Assembly: GCF_022747945.1 (NCBI RefSeq)
Contig: NZ_JALDST010000001.1
Span: 5,270,001-5,334,000 of the forward strand
Origin: Micromonospora sp. R77
GTDB taxonomy: Bacteria > Actinomycetota > Actinomycetes > Mycobacteriales > Micromonosporaceae
Reading direction: 5' to 3'
DNA length: 64,000 nt
The notes below the pieces were generated by a model. The model saw only the letters and a program-made list of their open reading frames with translations, ran no database searches and was not told where the DNA came from. The position numbers and the translations under genes were made by a program. This document shows positions 8,250-18,584 of the stretch, piece after piece (position 1 is the stretch's first letter; each line of letters opens with the position of its first letter).

Positions 8250-9335
8250 ATGTCGGTGAAGGCGAGCAAGGAAGAGCTGCAGGGGCTGACCGATGACTGG
8301 CTGGCCCGGGACCTCGACGCGTGGACGCGCCACGTCCTGCGCCGCCACTTCGATCCGGAGGGCGGGTCCGGCTACTGGCTGAAGCGCCGCGCCGAACTCG
8401 ACTTCGATCCCCTGGAGATCACCCGGTACGACGAGCTGTCGGCGTTCGGCAACTTCGACCTCGCCGTACTGCGCGACCTGGACCCGGGCGAGTTCGTCCC
8501 GCAGAGCGTGCCCCGGCCGCTGGCCGGCCGGGTGTGGGAGTCGGCCGGCACCACCGGCAAGCCGTGCCGGGTGCACTACACCGACGCGATGTCGGTGCAC
8601 TGGGCGGCCTGGCGGCTGCGCGGGCGGCAGATGGTCGGCTTCCGGCCCGGCGCCGTCTGGATCGACGCCTGCCCCAGCGGCCCGCACCTGGTCGGTGAGG
8701 AGGCCGACCAGCTCGCCGACATCGACGGCTCGATGGTCTACTCCGTCGACCTGGACCCCCGCTGGATCAAGACGCTCATCCGGGGCGGCCAGCTCGCCGA
8801 GATGAACCGGTACGTCGACCACGTCATCGAGCAGGTCACCGACATCCTGGAGAGCCGGCCGGTGGACTACCTGCGGACCACCCCCGCGGTGGTGCAGGCC
8901 CTGATCAACCGGCGTCCGGAGCTCACCGCGAAGCTCTCCGGCGTCTATCTCGGCGGCACCCAGCTCACCCCGGACGCCTGGCAGCGGTTCTCCGCCGCCA
9001 TGCCCGACGGCGTCATCGGCGCCACCTACGGCAACACCTTCGGCAACGCCAACGGCCTGCCCTCGCCCGACGGCGGCGAGACGCTGCCGTACGTGCCGAA
9101 CTTCCCGCACACCACCATGACCGTGGTGGACCGGGAGAACCCCGACCGGGTGGTGGAGTACGGCGAGGTGGGCCGGGTGCGGCTGATGGTGCTGCACGAG
9201 GACCTGTTCCTGCCGAACGTGCTGGAACGTGACCAGGCCATCCGGTTCCGTACCTCCGACGAGTGGCCCTGCGACGGCGTGGCCAACGTCGCGCCCCTGC
9301 AGATCAGCACCGACAAGCCCGAGGGCCTGTACTGA
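8250..9335 (+). CDS. truncated PaaK-like acyl adenylase
   Basis: The 361-residue protein belongs to the ANL adenylate-forming superfamily on the phenylacetate-CoA ligase (PaaK) branch. ESAGTTGKPCRVHYTD near residue 102 is the ATP phosphate loop. YGNTFGNANG near residue 260 fits the adenine-binding motif, and RFRTSDEWPCDGVA near the end holds the ribose-binding Asp. It stops there, so the roughly 100-residue C-terminal lid of full PaaK proteins, which carries the catalytic lysine, is missing. Short PaaK-like enzymes of similar length, such as EhpF of griseoluteic acid biosynthesis, activate carboxylic acids in antibiotic pathways. A strong terminator hairpin follows, then the CAL-containing PKS. 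It may activate the acid released by that PKS or its precursor. The gene has an apparently leaderless start. Confidence 0.8.
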   Translation: MSVKASKEELQGLTDDWLARDLDAWTRHVLRRHFDPEGGSGYWLKRRAELDFDPLEITRYDELSAFGNFDLAVLRDLDPGEFVPQSVPRPLAGRVWESAGTTGKPCRVHYTDAMSVHWAAWRLRGRQMVGFRPGAVWIDACPSGPHLVGEEADQLADIDGSMVYSVDLDPRWIKTLIRGGQLAEMNRYVDHVIEQVTDILESRPVDYLRTTPAVVQALINRRPELTAKLSGVYLGGTQLTPDAWQRFSAAMPDGVIGATYGNTFGNANGLPSPDGGETLPYVPNFPHTTMTVVDRENPDRVVEYGEVGRVRLMVLHEDLFLPNVLERDQAIRFRTSDEWPCDGVANVAPLQISTDKPEGLY

Positions 9336-9342
9336 GCGACCC

Positions 9343-9393
9343 CCGTCGGGCACCGCCGGACCAACGACCCCCTGGTCCGGCGGTGCCCGACGG
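9343..9393 (+). terminator. strong hairpin between co-directional genes
   Basis: A perfect 21-bp inverted repeat (9343-9363 with 9373-9393) encloses a 9-nt loop just after the adenylase stop. It lies only 40 nt before the ATG of the next rightward gene. I see no obvious promoter in 9394-9433, so this may be an attenuator or processing site as well as a terminator. Confidence 0.7.
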
Positions 9394-9433
9394 CGCGTCC
9401 GCGTCACTTCGACATCCCCCGAGGAGCGGCGGC

Positions 9434-12400
9434 ATGTTGCGCACCGACTTGATCAGGCCGCTGCACGAACTGCTCGCGGAGCACGCCGACCGGCTCGGGG
9501 AGCGGACCGCCTTCTCCGACGGCCGACGCGCCGTCACCTGGCCCGAGCTGCGGCGGCGGACCGGCCGGCTCGCCGGGCACCTCGCCGCGCTCGGCGCGGA
9601 CCGGGGTGACCGGGTCGCCCTGCTGCTCGGCAACCGGGTGGAGACGGTGGAGAGCTACGTCGCCGTCGCCCGGGCCGGCGCGGTGGGCGTACCGCTCAAC
9701 CCGCACGCCACCGACGCCGAACTGGACCACCTGCTCACCGACAGCGGTGCGGTGGTGCTGGTCACCGACCCGGTCCACCTCGACCAGGTGCTCCGGCTGC
9801 GGCCCCGCTACCCGCGGCTGCGGCTGGTGCTCACCGGCGACGGCCCCGCCCCGGACGGCGTACGCGCCTTCGAGGAGCTGGCGACCGGCGAGCCGCCGCT
9901 GCCCGCCCGGGACGACGCGGACCTGGACGCTCCGGCCTGGATGCTCTACACCTCCGGCACCACCGGCCGCCCCAAGGGTGTGCTCTCCACCCACCGCCGG
10001 TCGATGTGGGGGGTGGCGGCCTGCTACGCGCCGATCCTCGGGCTCGACGGCTCCGACCGGGTGCTCTGGCCGCTGCCGCTGTCCCACACCGTCTCGCACA
10101 ACCTGGGCGTCCTCGGCGTCATCGCGGTGGGCGCCACCGCGCGGATCATGGACGGGCTGGCGGTGGACGAGATCGTCACCGTGCTGCGCGAGGACCGGTC
10201 CACCTTCGTCTGCGGCGTCCCGACGCTCTACCAGCACGTGCTGGAGGCCGCGCGGGACACCGGCCTGGGCAGCTCCGCGCTGCGGGTCTGCATGGTCGCC
10301 GGCTCCGGCTGCTCGGCCGCCCTGCACCAGTCCTTCGAGGACACCCTCGGGGTCCGGCTGATCGACAGCTACGGCAGCACCGAGACCGGCGGCCCGATCA
10401 CCACGAACTCGCCCACCGGTCCCCGGATCCCGGGCTCCTGCGGCCTGCCGGTGCCGGGCCTGACCCTCCGGCTGGCCGACCCGCGTACCGGGGACGAGGT
10501 GCCGGCCGGCGGCGAGGGTGAGGTCTGGGTGGACAGCCCGGCGGTCATGCTCGGCTACCACGGTCGTCCCGAGGAGACCGCGCAGGTGCTCTCCGACGGC
10601 TGGTACCGCACCGGTGACCTGGCCCGCCGCGACGAGGCCGGCTTCCTGACCATCACCGGTCGGGTCAAGGAGCTGATCATCCGGGGCGGGGAGAACATCC
10701 ACCCCCGCGAGGTCGAGGACGTGGTGGCCGGGGTGCCCGGGGTGGCCGAGGCGGCGGTCGCCGGGCAGCGCCACGAGCTGCTGGGCGAGGTGCCCGTGGC
10801 GTTCGTGGTGCCGGGCCCGCAGGGCGTCGACCCGGACCTCGTGGTGGCCACCTGCCGCCGCGAGCTGTCCTACTTCAAGGTCCCCGAGCAGGTGTACGAG
10901 GTCGACCGGATCCCGCGCACCGCGATCGGCAAGGTGCTGCGCCCGGCGCTGTTCGACCTGCCGGCCCGGCTCCGGGTGGGCCCGGCGAGCTTCCACGACG
11001 CGCTGCTGCGGACCGAGTGGACGCCGGTGTCCCCGGTACGGGACGCCGCCCCCGCCCGCTGGACCCGGTACGGCGACGACGACGGCGGCCCGTACGACGT
11101 CGTGCTGCTGCCCTGCCTGTCGGACGCGGCCCGGGGCCCCCACCCGGCCCTGCGGCGGGTGGCGGACCTGGTGGAACGCTGGTTCGCCGAGGAGCCGCCG
11201 GCCGGCACCCGGCTGGTGGTCGTCACCCGTGGCGCGGTGGCCACCACGGGTGACGAGGAGGTCCGCGACGGGGCGCACGCCCCCGCGTGGGGACTGCTGC
11301 GGTCCGTGCAGGCGGCGCACCCGGACCGCCTCGTCCTGGTCGACCTGGACCCGCGGGTCTGTTTCGACCCGCTCCGGGTGGTCGAGGCGGCCGGGTCCGG
11401 TGAGCCGCAGCTGGCGCTGCGCGGCGACGACCTGCTCGCCCCCCGGCTGACCCGGGTGCCGGTCACCCCCGGGCGACCGGTCGAGCTGGACCCCGACGGC
11501 GTCGTCCTGGTCACCGGGGCCGCCACCGGGCCGGGACCGGACCTGGTCCGGCACCTCGCCACCCGGTACGCCGCCCGGCGGCTGCTGCTGCCCGTACCCG
11601 AGGGCGCCGCGCGGGTCCACCGCCGCGGCCCTCGTCGCCGAGCTGACCGGAAGTGGCGTCGAGGTGACCGTCGCGGACTGCGACCCGGCCGACCGGGACG
11701 CCCTCGCCGCGCTGCTCGCCGCCCTGGACCGGCCGCTGACCGCGGTGGTCGCCGTCGACGACCCGACGCGCCGCTGGCGGCGCGCCTGGACACCGCCGCG
11801 CACCTGCACGACCTGGTGGCCGACCACCCGCTGCGGCTGCTGGTGAGCTGCTCCCGGGCGACCGACGTGCCCGGCGTCGACGGCACGGGCGAGGACGCGG
11901 CCGTGACCGCCCACCTGGACGCGTTGGCCCGCAACCGCCGCGCGGGCGGCCGGCCCGCCACCTCGGTGGCGTGGGCGCCGTGGACCGACCGGGCCGCGCG
12001 GGGGACGCTCTCGCGCCAGCAGGGGACGGCCCTGTTCGACGTGGCGGTCGCCGGTGACCTGGACGCCCTGGTGGCGGCCGCCCCGAGCTGACCGCGCCGC
12101 TGCCCGGCCCGGTGCCGGGGCTGCTGCGCGCCCTCGTCGGCCCCGGGCCGCCGCCGGACCGGACGCGGTGCTGCTGGCCCGCCGGCTGGCCGCCGCCGAC
12201 CCTGCGGGCCGGACCCGGATCCTGGTGGACCTGGTCCGCGCCGAGATCACCGCCGTGCTCGGCCTCGACGGGACCGACCGGGTGGGCACCGACGCCGCGT
12301 TCAAGGACCTGGGCTTCGACTCGATGACCGCCGTCCGGCTGCGCGACCGCCTCTCCGCCGCCGTCGGGGTACGGCTGCCGGCCACCCTCGCCTTCGATTA

Positions 12401-12460
12401 CCCGACCCCCGACGCGGTGGTCGGTCACCTGCTCACCGAACTGTTCGGGGCGGGCACCGA
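9434..12460 (+). other. loading module of stand-alone PKS: CAL-KR0-ACP
   Basis: The CAL domain (about 9434-10960) has [36 protein letters not shown], and a C-terminal [11 protein letters not shown] with the catalytic Lys, so it is complete. The KR-like region (about 11480-12080) is degenerate. The nucleotide loop is [10 protein letters not shown], the HAAG segment is lost, and the GNYAAGN motif reads GEDAAVT, replacing catalytic Tyr by Asp and Asn by Thr. It is therefore annotated KR0. The ACP (about 12190-12440) has the pantetheine serine at 12321 in GFDSMT. Confidence 0.85.
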
Positions 12461-15400
12461 CGAGCCGGCCGCCGCGCCGGCCGCGACCACCGACGAACCG
12501 GTCGCCGTGGTGGCGGTCGGCTGCCGCTACCCGGGTGGGGTGACCTCCGCCGAGGACCTGTGGCGGCTGGTGGCCGACGAGAGCGACGTGCTGGGGCCGT
12601 TCCCCACCGACCGGGGCTGGGACCTGGGCAACCTCTTCGACGCCGACCCGGACAGCGCCGGCCGCAGCTATGCCGCCGAGGGCGGCTTCCTGTACGACGC
12701 CGACCTCTTCGACGCCGCCCACTTCGGCATCAGCCCTCGCGAGGCGGTGGCCACCGACCCGCAGCAGCGGCTGCTGCTGGAGTGCGCCTGGGAGGCGTTC
12801 GAACGGGCCGGCATCGACCCCACCTCGGTCAAGGGCAGCCGGACCGGCGTGTTCGCCGGGGTGATGTTCTCCGACTACGGCACCCGGGTGGGCGACCGGG
12901 TGCCCGACGGGGTCGAGGGCTACCTCGGCAACGGCAGCGCCGGCAGCGTCGCCTCCGGCCGGATCGCCTACAGCTTCGGCCTGGAGGGACCGGCGATCAC
13001 CGTCGACACCGCCTGCTCGTCGTCGCTGGTGGCGCTGCACCTGGCCGCCGCGTCGCTGCGCGCGGGGGAGTGCACCCTCGCCCTGGCCGGCGGGGTCACC
13101 GTGATGTCCACCCCGGCGCCGTTCGTGGAGTTCAGCCGGCAGCGGGCGCTCTCCCCGGGCGGCCGGTGCCGGGCCTTCTCCGCCACCGCCGACGGCACCG
13201 CCTTCGCCGAGGGCGCCGGACTGGTCCTGCTGGAACGGCTGAGCGACGCCCGCCGCAACGGCCACCCGGTGCTGGCGGTGATCCGGGGCAGCGCGGTCAA
13301 CTCCGACGGGGCCAGCAACGGGCTGACCGCGCCGAGCGGCCCCGCGCAGCAGCGGGTGATCCGCCAGGCGCTGGCCGCGGCGGGGCTCACCGCCGCCGAC
13401 GTGGACGCGGTGGAGGCGCACGGCACCGGCACCACCCTCGGCGACCCGATCGAGGCCCAGGCCCTGCTGGCCACGTACGGCCGGGACCGGGACGCCACCC
13501 TGCCGCTCTGGCTCGGCTCGCTGAAGTCCAACATCGGCCACACCCAGGCCGCCGCCGGTGTCGGCGGAGTGATCAAGATGGTGATGGCGCTGCGGCACGG
13601 CCTGCTGCCACGCACGTTGCACGTCACCGAGCCCACCGGGCACGTCGACTGGTCCGCGGGCGCGGTCCGGCTGCTGACCGGGGCGCGTCCCTGGCCGGAG
13701 ACCGGCCGGCCGCGCCGGGCCGGGGTGTCCTCGTTCGGGGTCAGCGGCACCAACGCCCACCTCGTCCTCGAACAGGCGCCGCCGGAGACCGACCCGCCGC
13801 CCGCGCCGCCCGCCGCCGACCCGACCGCCGTGCCGTGGCTGCTGTCGGCGAAGAGCGAGCCCGCGTTGCACGCCCAACTCGACCGGCTGGCCGGCGCGGC
13901 CACCGGACTCGACCCGGTGGACGTGGCGTACTCGCTGGCCACCGGGCGGGCCCGGCTGCCGCACCGGGCCGCCGTGGTGGGCGGCGACTTCGCCCGCGTC
14001 CGCACCGGCCGGGTCCGCGACGGGCGGCTCGCGGTGCTCTTCACCGGGCAGGGCGCGCAGCGTCCCGGCATGGGCGACGCGCTGGCCGCCGCCCACCCGG
14101 CCTTCGCCGAGGCGTACGACGAGGTCTGCGCCGCCCTCGACCGGCACCTGGACCGGCCGCTGCGCGAGGTGGTCCGGGACGAGCCGGACCTGCTGGACCG
14201 GACCGGCTGGACCCAGGCGGCGCTCTTCGCGTTCGAGGTGGCGCTGTTCCGGCTGCTCGCCTCCTGGGGGCTGCACCCGGACGCGGTCGGCGGGCACTCG
14301 GTCGGCGAACTCACCGCCGCCCACGTGGCGGGGGTGCTCAGCCTGGAGCACGCGGCGGAACTGGTGGCCGCCCGGGGGCGGCTCATGCAGGCCCTGCCCG
14401 ACGACGGGGCGATGGTGTCGGTCCGGGCCGGTGAGGACGAGATCCGCGCGCTGCTCACCGACGACGTCGACATCGCCGCGGTGAACGGCCCGGAGGCGGT
14501 GGTGATCGCCGGTGACCGGGACGCCGTGCTGCGTCTCGCCGACCAGGTCGGACGGTCCGGCCGGCGGACCCGCCCGCTGCGCGTCTCGCACGCCTTCCAC
14601 TCGGGCCTGATGGACCCGATGCTGGAGGACTTCCGCAAGGTCGCCGAGCGGGTCACCTTCGCCCCGCCGCGCATCCCGCTGGTGTCCAACCTGACCGGTG
14701 GCTTCGTCCGGCCCGAGGAGGTGTGCGGCGCCGACCACTGGGTGCGGCACGTCCGGCGGACGGTCCGGTTCGCCGACGGGGTGCGGGCCCTGTACGACGA
14801 CGGTGTCCGGGTGTTCCTGGAGCTCGGCCCCGACGGCGTGCTGACCGCGCTGGCCCGGGACTGCCTGGCCGACGCCGACCCCGACGAGGTGGCGTTCGTC
14901 GCCGCCCAGCGGCGTGACCTGACCGAGCCGCGCGCCCTGGCCACCGCGCTGGGCGAGCTGTTCACCAGCGGCGTCGAGCTGGACTGGGCCGCCGTCTGCG
15001 CCGGCCCGGGTGCCCGCCGGGTCGACCTGCCGACGTACGCCTTCCAGCGCAAGCCGTACTGGCTGCGGGCCCGCGCCGGGGCCGACGACCCGGCGGCGCT
15101 CGGCCAGCGTCCGGTGGGGCACGCCCTGCTCGGCGCGGCCGTGCGTCCCGCCGACACCGACGGGCTGCTGCTCACCGGCCGGCTCTGCCGGCAGGCCCAG
15201 CCGTGGCTCGCCGACCACGCCATGAGCGGCACCGTGCTCTTCCCCGGCACCGGCTTCGTGGAACTGGCCGTCCGGGCCGGCGACGAGGTGGGCGCCACCG
15301 TCCTCGACGAACTGCTGGTCGAGGCGCCGCTGCTGCTGCCCGAGGGGGCGGCCGTCCGGATCCAGGTGCGGGTGGACGGGCCGGACGCCGCCGGCCGCCG

Positions 15401-18400
15401 TCCGGTCACCGTGCACTCCTGCCCCGAGGACGCCGGGGCGGAGGCGGACAGCGCGTGGACCCGGCACGCCAGCGGCCTGCTCGCCGCCGCGCCGACCGAC
15501 CCGTCCGCCCCGGCCCCGGCTCCCGACCCGCTGACCGCCTGGCCACCGCCCGGCGTCGAGGCGGTGCCGCTCGACGGCGTCTACGACCGGCTGGCCGCCG
15601 GCGGGCACGGCTACGGCCCGGCGTTCCAGGGCTGCGCGCGCTGTGGCGGGGCGACGGGGAACTCTTCGCCGAGGTGGTCCTGCCCGGGACGGCGGAGGGC
15701 TTCGGCCTGCACCCGGCCCTGCTCGACGCCGCCCTGCACGCCGACATCGTGGCCGGGGAGCCCGACGCCGGTCCCCGGCTGCCGTTCGCCTGGCACGACG
15801 TACGGCTGCACGCCACCGGTGCGACCACGCTGCGGGTGCGGCTGCGGCCGCTCGGCGACGGCGCGGTGACCCTGCACGCCACCGACGCGGGTGGCGCGCC
15901 GGTGGTCACCGTGGGCGTGCTGCGTACCCGACCGGCCGCGTCGACGCCGGGCGGCGGCGTGCCGGCGGCGCTCCGCGACGCGCTGTTCCACCTCGACTGG
16001 CCGGCCGTGCCGGTGCCGCCGGCGACCACGACCGGCGCTGGGCGGTCGACGGGACCGCCGTCGCCGACCTGCCCGGCTGGCCCGGTCCGCGCGGCGACGA
16101 CCCGCCGCCCGGGTTCGTCCTGCTGCCCTGCGGACCCGGGGTGACCGGGTCGGTCCCGTCGGCCGGCGCGGTGCACGCCGCGACGAGCCGCCGTGCTGGA
16201 CCGGGTGCAGCGCTGGCTGGCCGACGGGCGCACCGGCGACGCAAGGCTGGTGGTCGCCACCCGCGGCGCGGTCCGGGTCCGACCCGACGCCGACGTACCC
16301 GACCTGACCCACGCCGCGGTGTGGGGGCTGGTCCGGTCCGCCCAGACCGAGAACCCGGGCCGGATCGTCCTGGTCGACCTCGACCCGGCCGCCGGTCCGG
16401 TCGCGGACCGGGCGGTGCGGCGCACCGTGGCCGCCGCCGTCGCCGCCGGCCACGAGCAGCTCGCCCTGCGCGCCGACACGGTACGGGTGCGCCGGTCGGC
16501 TGGCCCGCGCGGCCGGCGTGGTGTCCGGCCGGCCCGCCCCGCCGTTGGACCCGGACGGGGTGGTGCTGGTCACCGGCGGCCTCGGCCAGCTGGGCCGGAT
16601 CTTCGCCCGGCACCTGGTGGACCGGGGTGCCCGCCGGCTGCTGCTGCTCGGCCGGCGGGGACCGGACGCCCCGGCGCGGCGGCTGGTGGCCGAGCTCGCC
16701 GAGGCGGGCGCCGGGTCGACGTCGCCGCCTGCGACACGGCCGACCGGGACGCCCTCGCCGCGCTCCTCGCCGGCCTGGACCGCCGCCGCTGACCGCGGTG
16801 GTGCACGCCGCCGGGCTGCTCGACGACGGGGTGATCGGGTCGCTGACCCCGGACCGGGTCGACCGGGTGCTGCGCCCGAAGGTCGACGCGGCGCTGCACC
16901 TGCACGAGCTGACCCGCGACACCGAACTGGCCGACTTCGTGGTGTTCTCCTCCGTCGCCGGCGTGCTGGGCGGCCCCGGCCAGGGCAACTACGCCGCCGG
17001 GAACGCGTTCCTCGACGCGCTGATGTGGCACCGGCACGCGCGGGGCCTGCCCGGTCGCGCGCTGGCCTGGGGCCTGTGGTCCGGGCCGGACGACGACGGC
17101 ATGGCCGCCGCACTCTCCGCCGCCGACCGGGCCCGGATGGCCCGCGACGGCATGCGCGCGCTCAGCCCCGAGCAGGGACGGCGCTCTTCGACGCGGCGCG
17201 GGAACTGGACGAGGCGGTGCTGGTCGCGGCGGCGTTCGACCCGACCGCCCTGCCGGCCGAACCGGAGGCGGTGCCCGCTGCTGCGCGGCCTGCTGCGCCG
17301 GCCGACCCGTCGCACCGCCGCCACCGGTGCCACCGGTGCCACCGGTGCCGCCAGCGTGCCGGACCTGCGGCAGCGGTTGGCCGGGCGGCCCGGAGCGGAG
17401 CAGGAGGAGATCCTGGTTCGACCTGGTGTGCCGGGAGGTCGGCACGGTGCTGGGCGCGGAACCGGGCAGCGTCACCGCCGACCAGTTGCTCAGCGACGCC
17501 GGCTTCGACTCGCTGACCGCGGTGGAGCTGCGCAACCGCCTCGGTGCCGCGACCGCGCTGCGGCTGTCGCCCACGCTGGTCTTCGACCAGCCCACCCCGC
17601 GCCGGATCGTCGGCACCTGCGCGCGGCGCTCGCCGCCGACGGGCCGGCGCTCGGCGAGACCGCGACCACCGTGGGCGAGGTGGACCCGACCGAGACGGTC
17701 GGCGCGCTGTTCCGGGACGCCTGCCTCGCCGGCCGTACCGGGGCCGGTTTCGCGTTCCTGCGGGGCGCTGCCCGGCTGCGGCCGACGTCCGGCGCGGTCG
17801 CCGACCTCGCCCGTGGTCTCACCCCGGTACGACTCAGCTCCGGCGAGGACACCCCGCTGGTCTGTCTCAGCTCGTACGTGGCCCGGGGCGGGGTGCACGA
17901 GTACGTGCGTCTCGCCGCCGAGTTCCGGGGCGAACGGACGGTGTGGGCGCTGCCCAATCCCGGGTTCGCCCCGACCGACCCACTGCCGGCGGACCGGTCG
18001 ACCGTCGTCGACGTGCAGTCCGCGCTGGTCGCCGCGTGCGTCGGCGACGGACCGTACGTCCTGGTCGGCGCCTCGTCCGGCGGGGTGCTCGCATACGACG
18101 TGGCGGCCCGGCAGGCGGCGGCGGGCCATCCCCCGGCGGCGCTGGTGCTGATCGACACCTACCCACCGACCGCGGTGGAGTCGCCGCTCAACCCGTTCCG
18201 CGACGCCCTGGTCGGCGGCATGTACGCCCGCGAGGACGCGCTGGCCCGGATGGACTTCCCCCGGCTGACCGCGATGACCTGGTACTTCGAGCTGTTCGAG
18301 GGGTGGGAGGCCGGCCCGCCGCCGGTGCCCACGCTGCTGGTGCGGGCCGCGTCGCCGCTGCCCTCGGTCGCGGCCGGCACGGACTGGCGCACCTCCTGGC

Positions 18401-18516
18401 CGGACGCCGCCGCCATGGTCGACGTGCCGGGGGACCACTTCACCATGCTGGAGACGCACGCCGACACCACCGCTCAGGCGGTACGGGGGTGGGTCGGGGC
18501 GCGCCCCGCCCGGTGA
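9434..18516 (+). CDS. stand-alone PKS: CAL-KR0-ACP / KS-AT-DH-KR-ACP / TE
   Basis: One type I PKS gene of about 3,020 codons, interrupted by about 14 apparent frame breaks that I treat as sequence errors. It begins with a CoA-ligase-type loading domain that adenylates a free carboxylic acid. A dead KR and an ACP follow, then a single malonyl-specific extension module with DH and KR, and a fused thioesterase. It therefore should convert an acid R-COOH into R-CH=CH-COOH, or the 3-hydroxy acid if dehydration fails, and release it. The ATG at 9434 has GAGGAG at 9421-9426. No docking domain is visible at either end, so it is self-contained and separate from the propionate-primed line at 28269. Breaks cluster at 11.6-12.2 kb and 15.6-17.6 kb; KS and AT are uninterrupted. 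Many breaks are repaired by adding one base to a C or G run, for example near 12085 and 12150. Confidence 0.85.
12490..17622 (+). other. extension module of stand-alone PKS: KS-AT-DH-KR-ACP
   Basis: KS 12490-13780, with Cys at 13014 in DTACSSS. AT about 14035-14870, with Ser at 14298 (GHSVGE) and HAFH at 14589-14600, predicting malonyl-CoA. DH about 15110-15950, with HxxxGxxxxP intact (His at 15216) and an LLDAALH aspartate motif in a shifted frame. KR about 16550-17110, with LLDDG (B-type) and Tyr at 16990. ACP about 17395-17622, with Ser at 17510. All sites needed to make a 2,3-unsaturated acid are present. Confidence 0.85.
17640..18516 (+). other. terminal thioesterase domain of stand-alone PKS
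   Basis: The alpha/beta-hydrolase TE follows the ACP after one apparent single-base deletion near 17622 (GGCACCTG read as GGCCACCTG restores GHLRAAL). The nucleophile is in [12 protein letters not shown] (Ser codon at 18073), and the C-terminal catalytic His is probably in PGDHFTML. It hydrolyses or transfers the diketide. Its presence means the gene does not feed the modular line by ordinary docking. Confidence 0.85.
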
Positions 18517-18518
18517 CA

Positions 18519-18564
18519 CCGGCGGGGCGGGCGGTCGGGGGAAACGGACCGCCCGCCCCGCCGG
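18519..18564. terminator. bidirectional hairpin terminator
   Basis: A perfect 18-bp G+C stem (18519-18536 with 18547-18564) with a 10-nt loop lies between the convergent PKS and acyltransferase stops. It starts 3 nt after the PKS stop codon. Confidence 0.8.
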
Positions 18565-18584
18565 GCCGGTGACTCAGCCGACGG

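Noticed and set aside
9404..12385. A 993-codon open frame on the minus strand
   Set aside because: It mirrors the CAL domain. Its composition (Arg, Gly, Pro, His rich, no domain motifs) is typical of antisense frames in high-G+C DNA.
9434..12460. Reading the CAL domain as an NRPS adenylation domain
   Set aside because: It lacks the amino-acid-binding Asp context and condensation or PCP partners; the order and motifs fit an acyl-CoA ligase-type loader.
17327..17350. Short tandem repeat of GCCACCGGT units
   Set aside because: It is an Ala-Thr-Gly linker between KR and ACP, common in PKS linkers, and probably prone to sequencing slips rather than a functional repeat.
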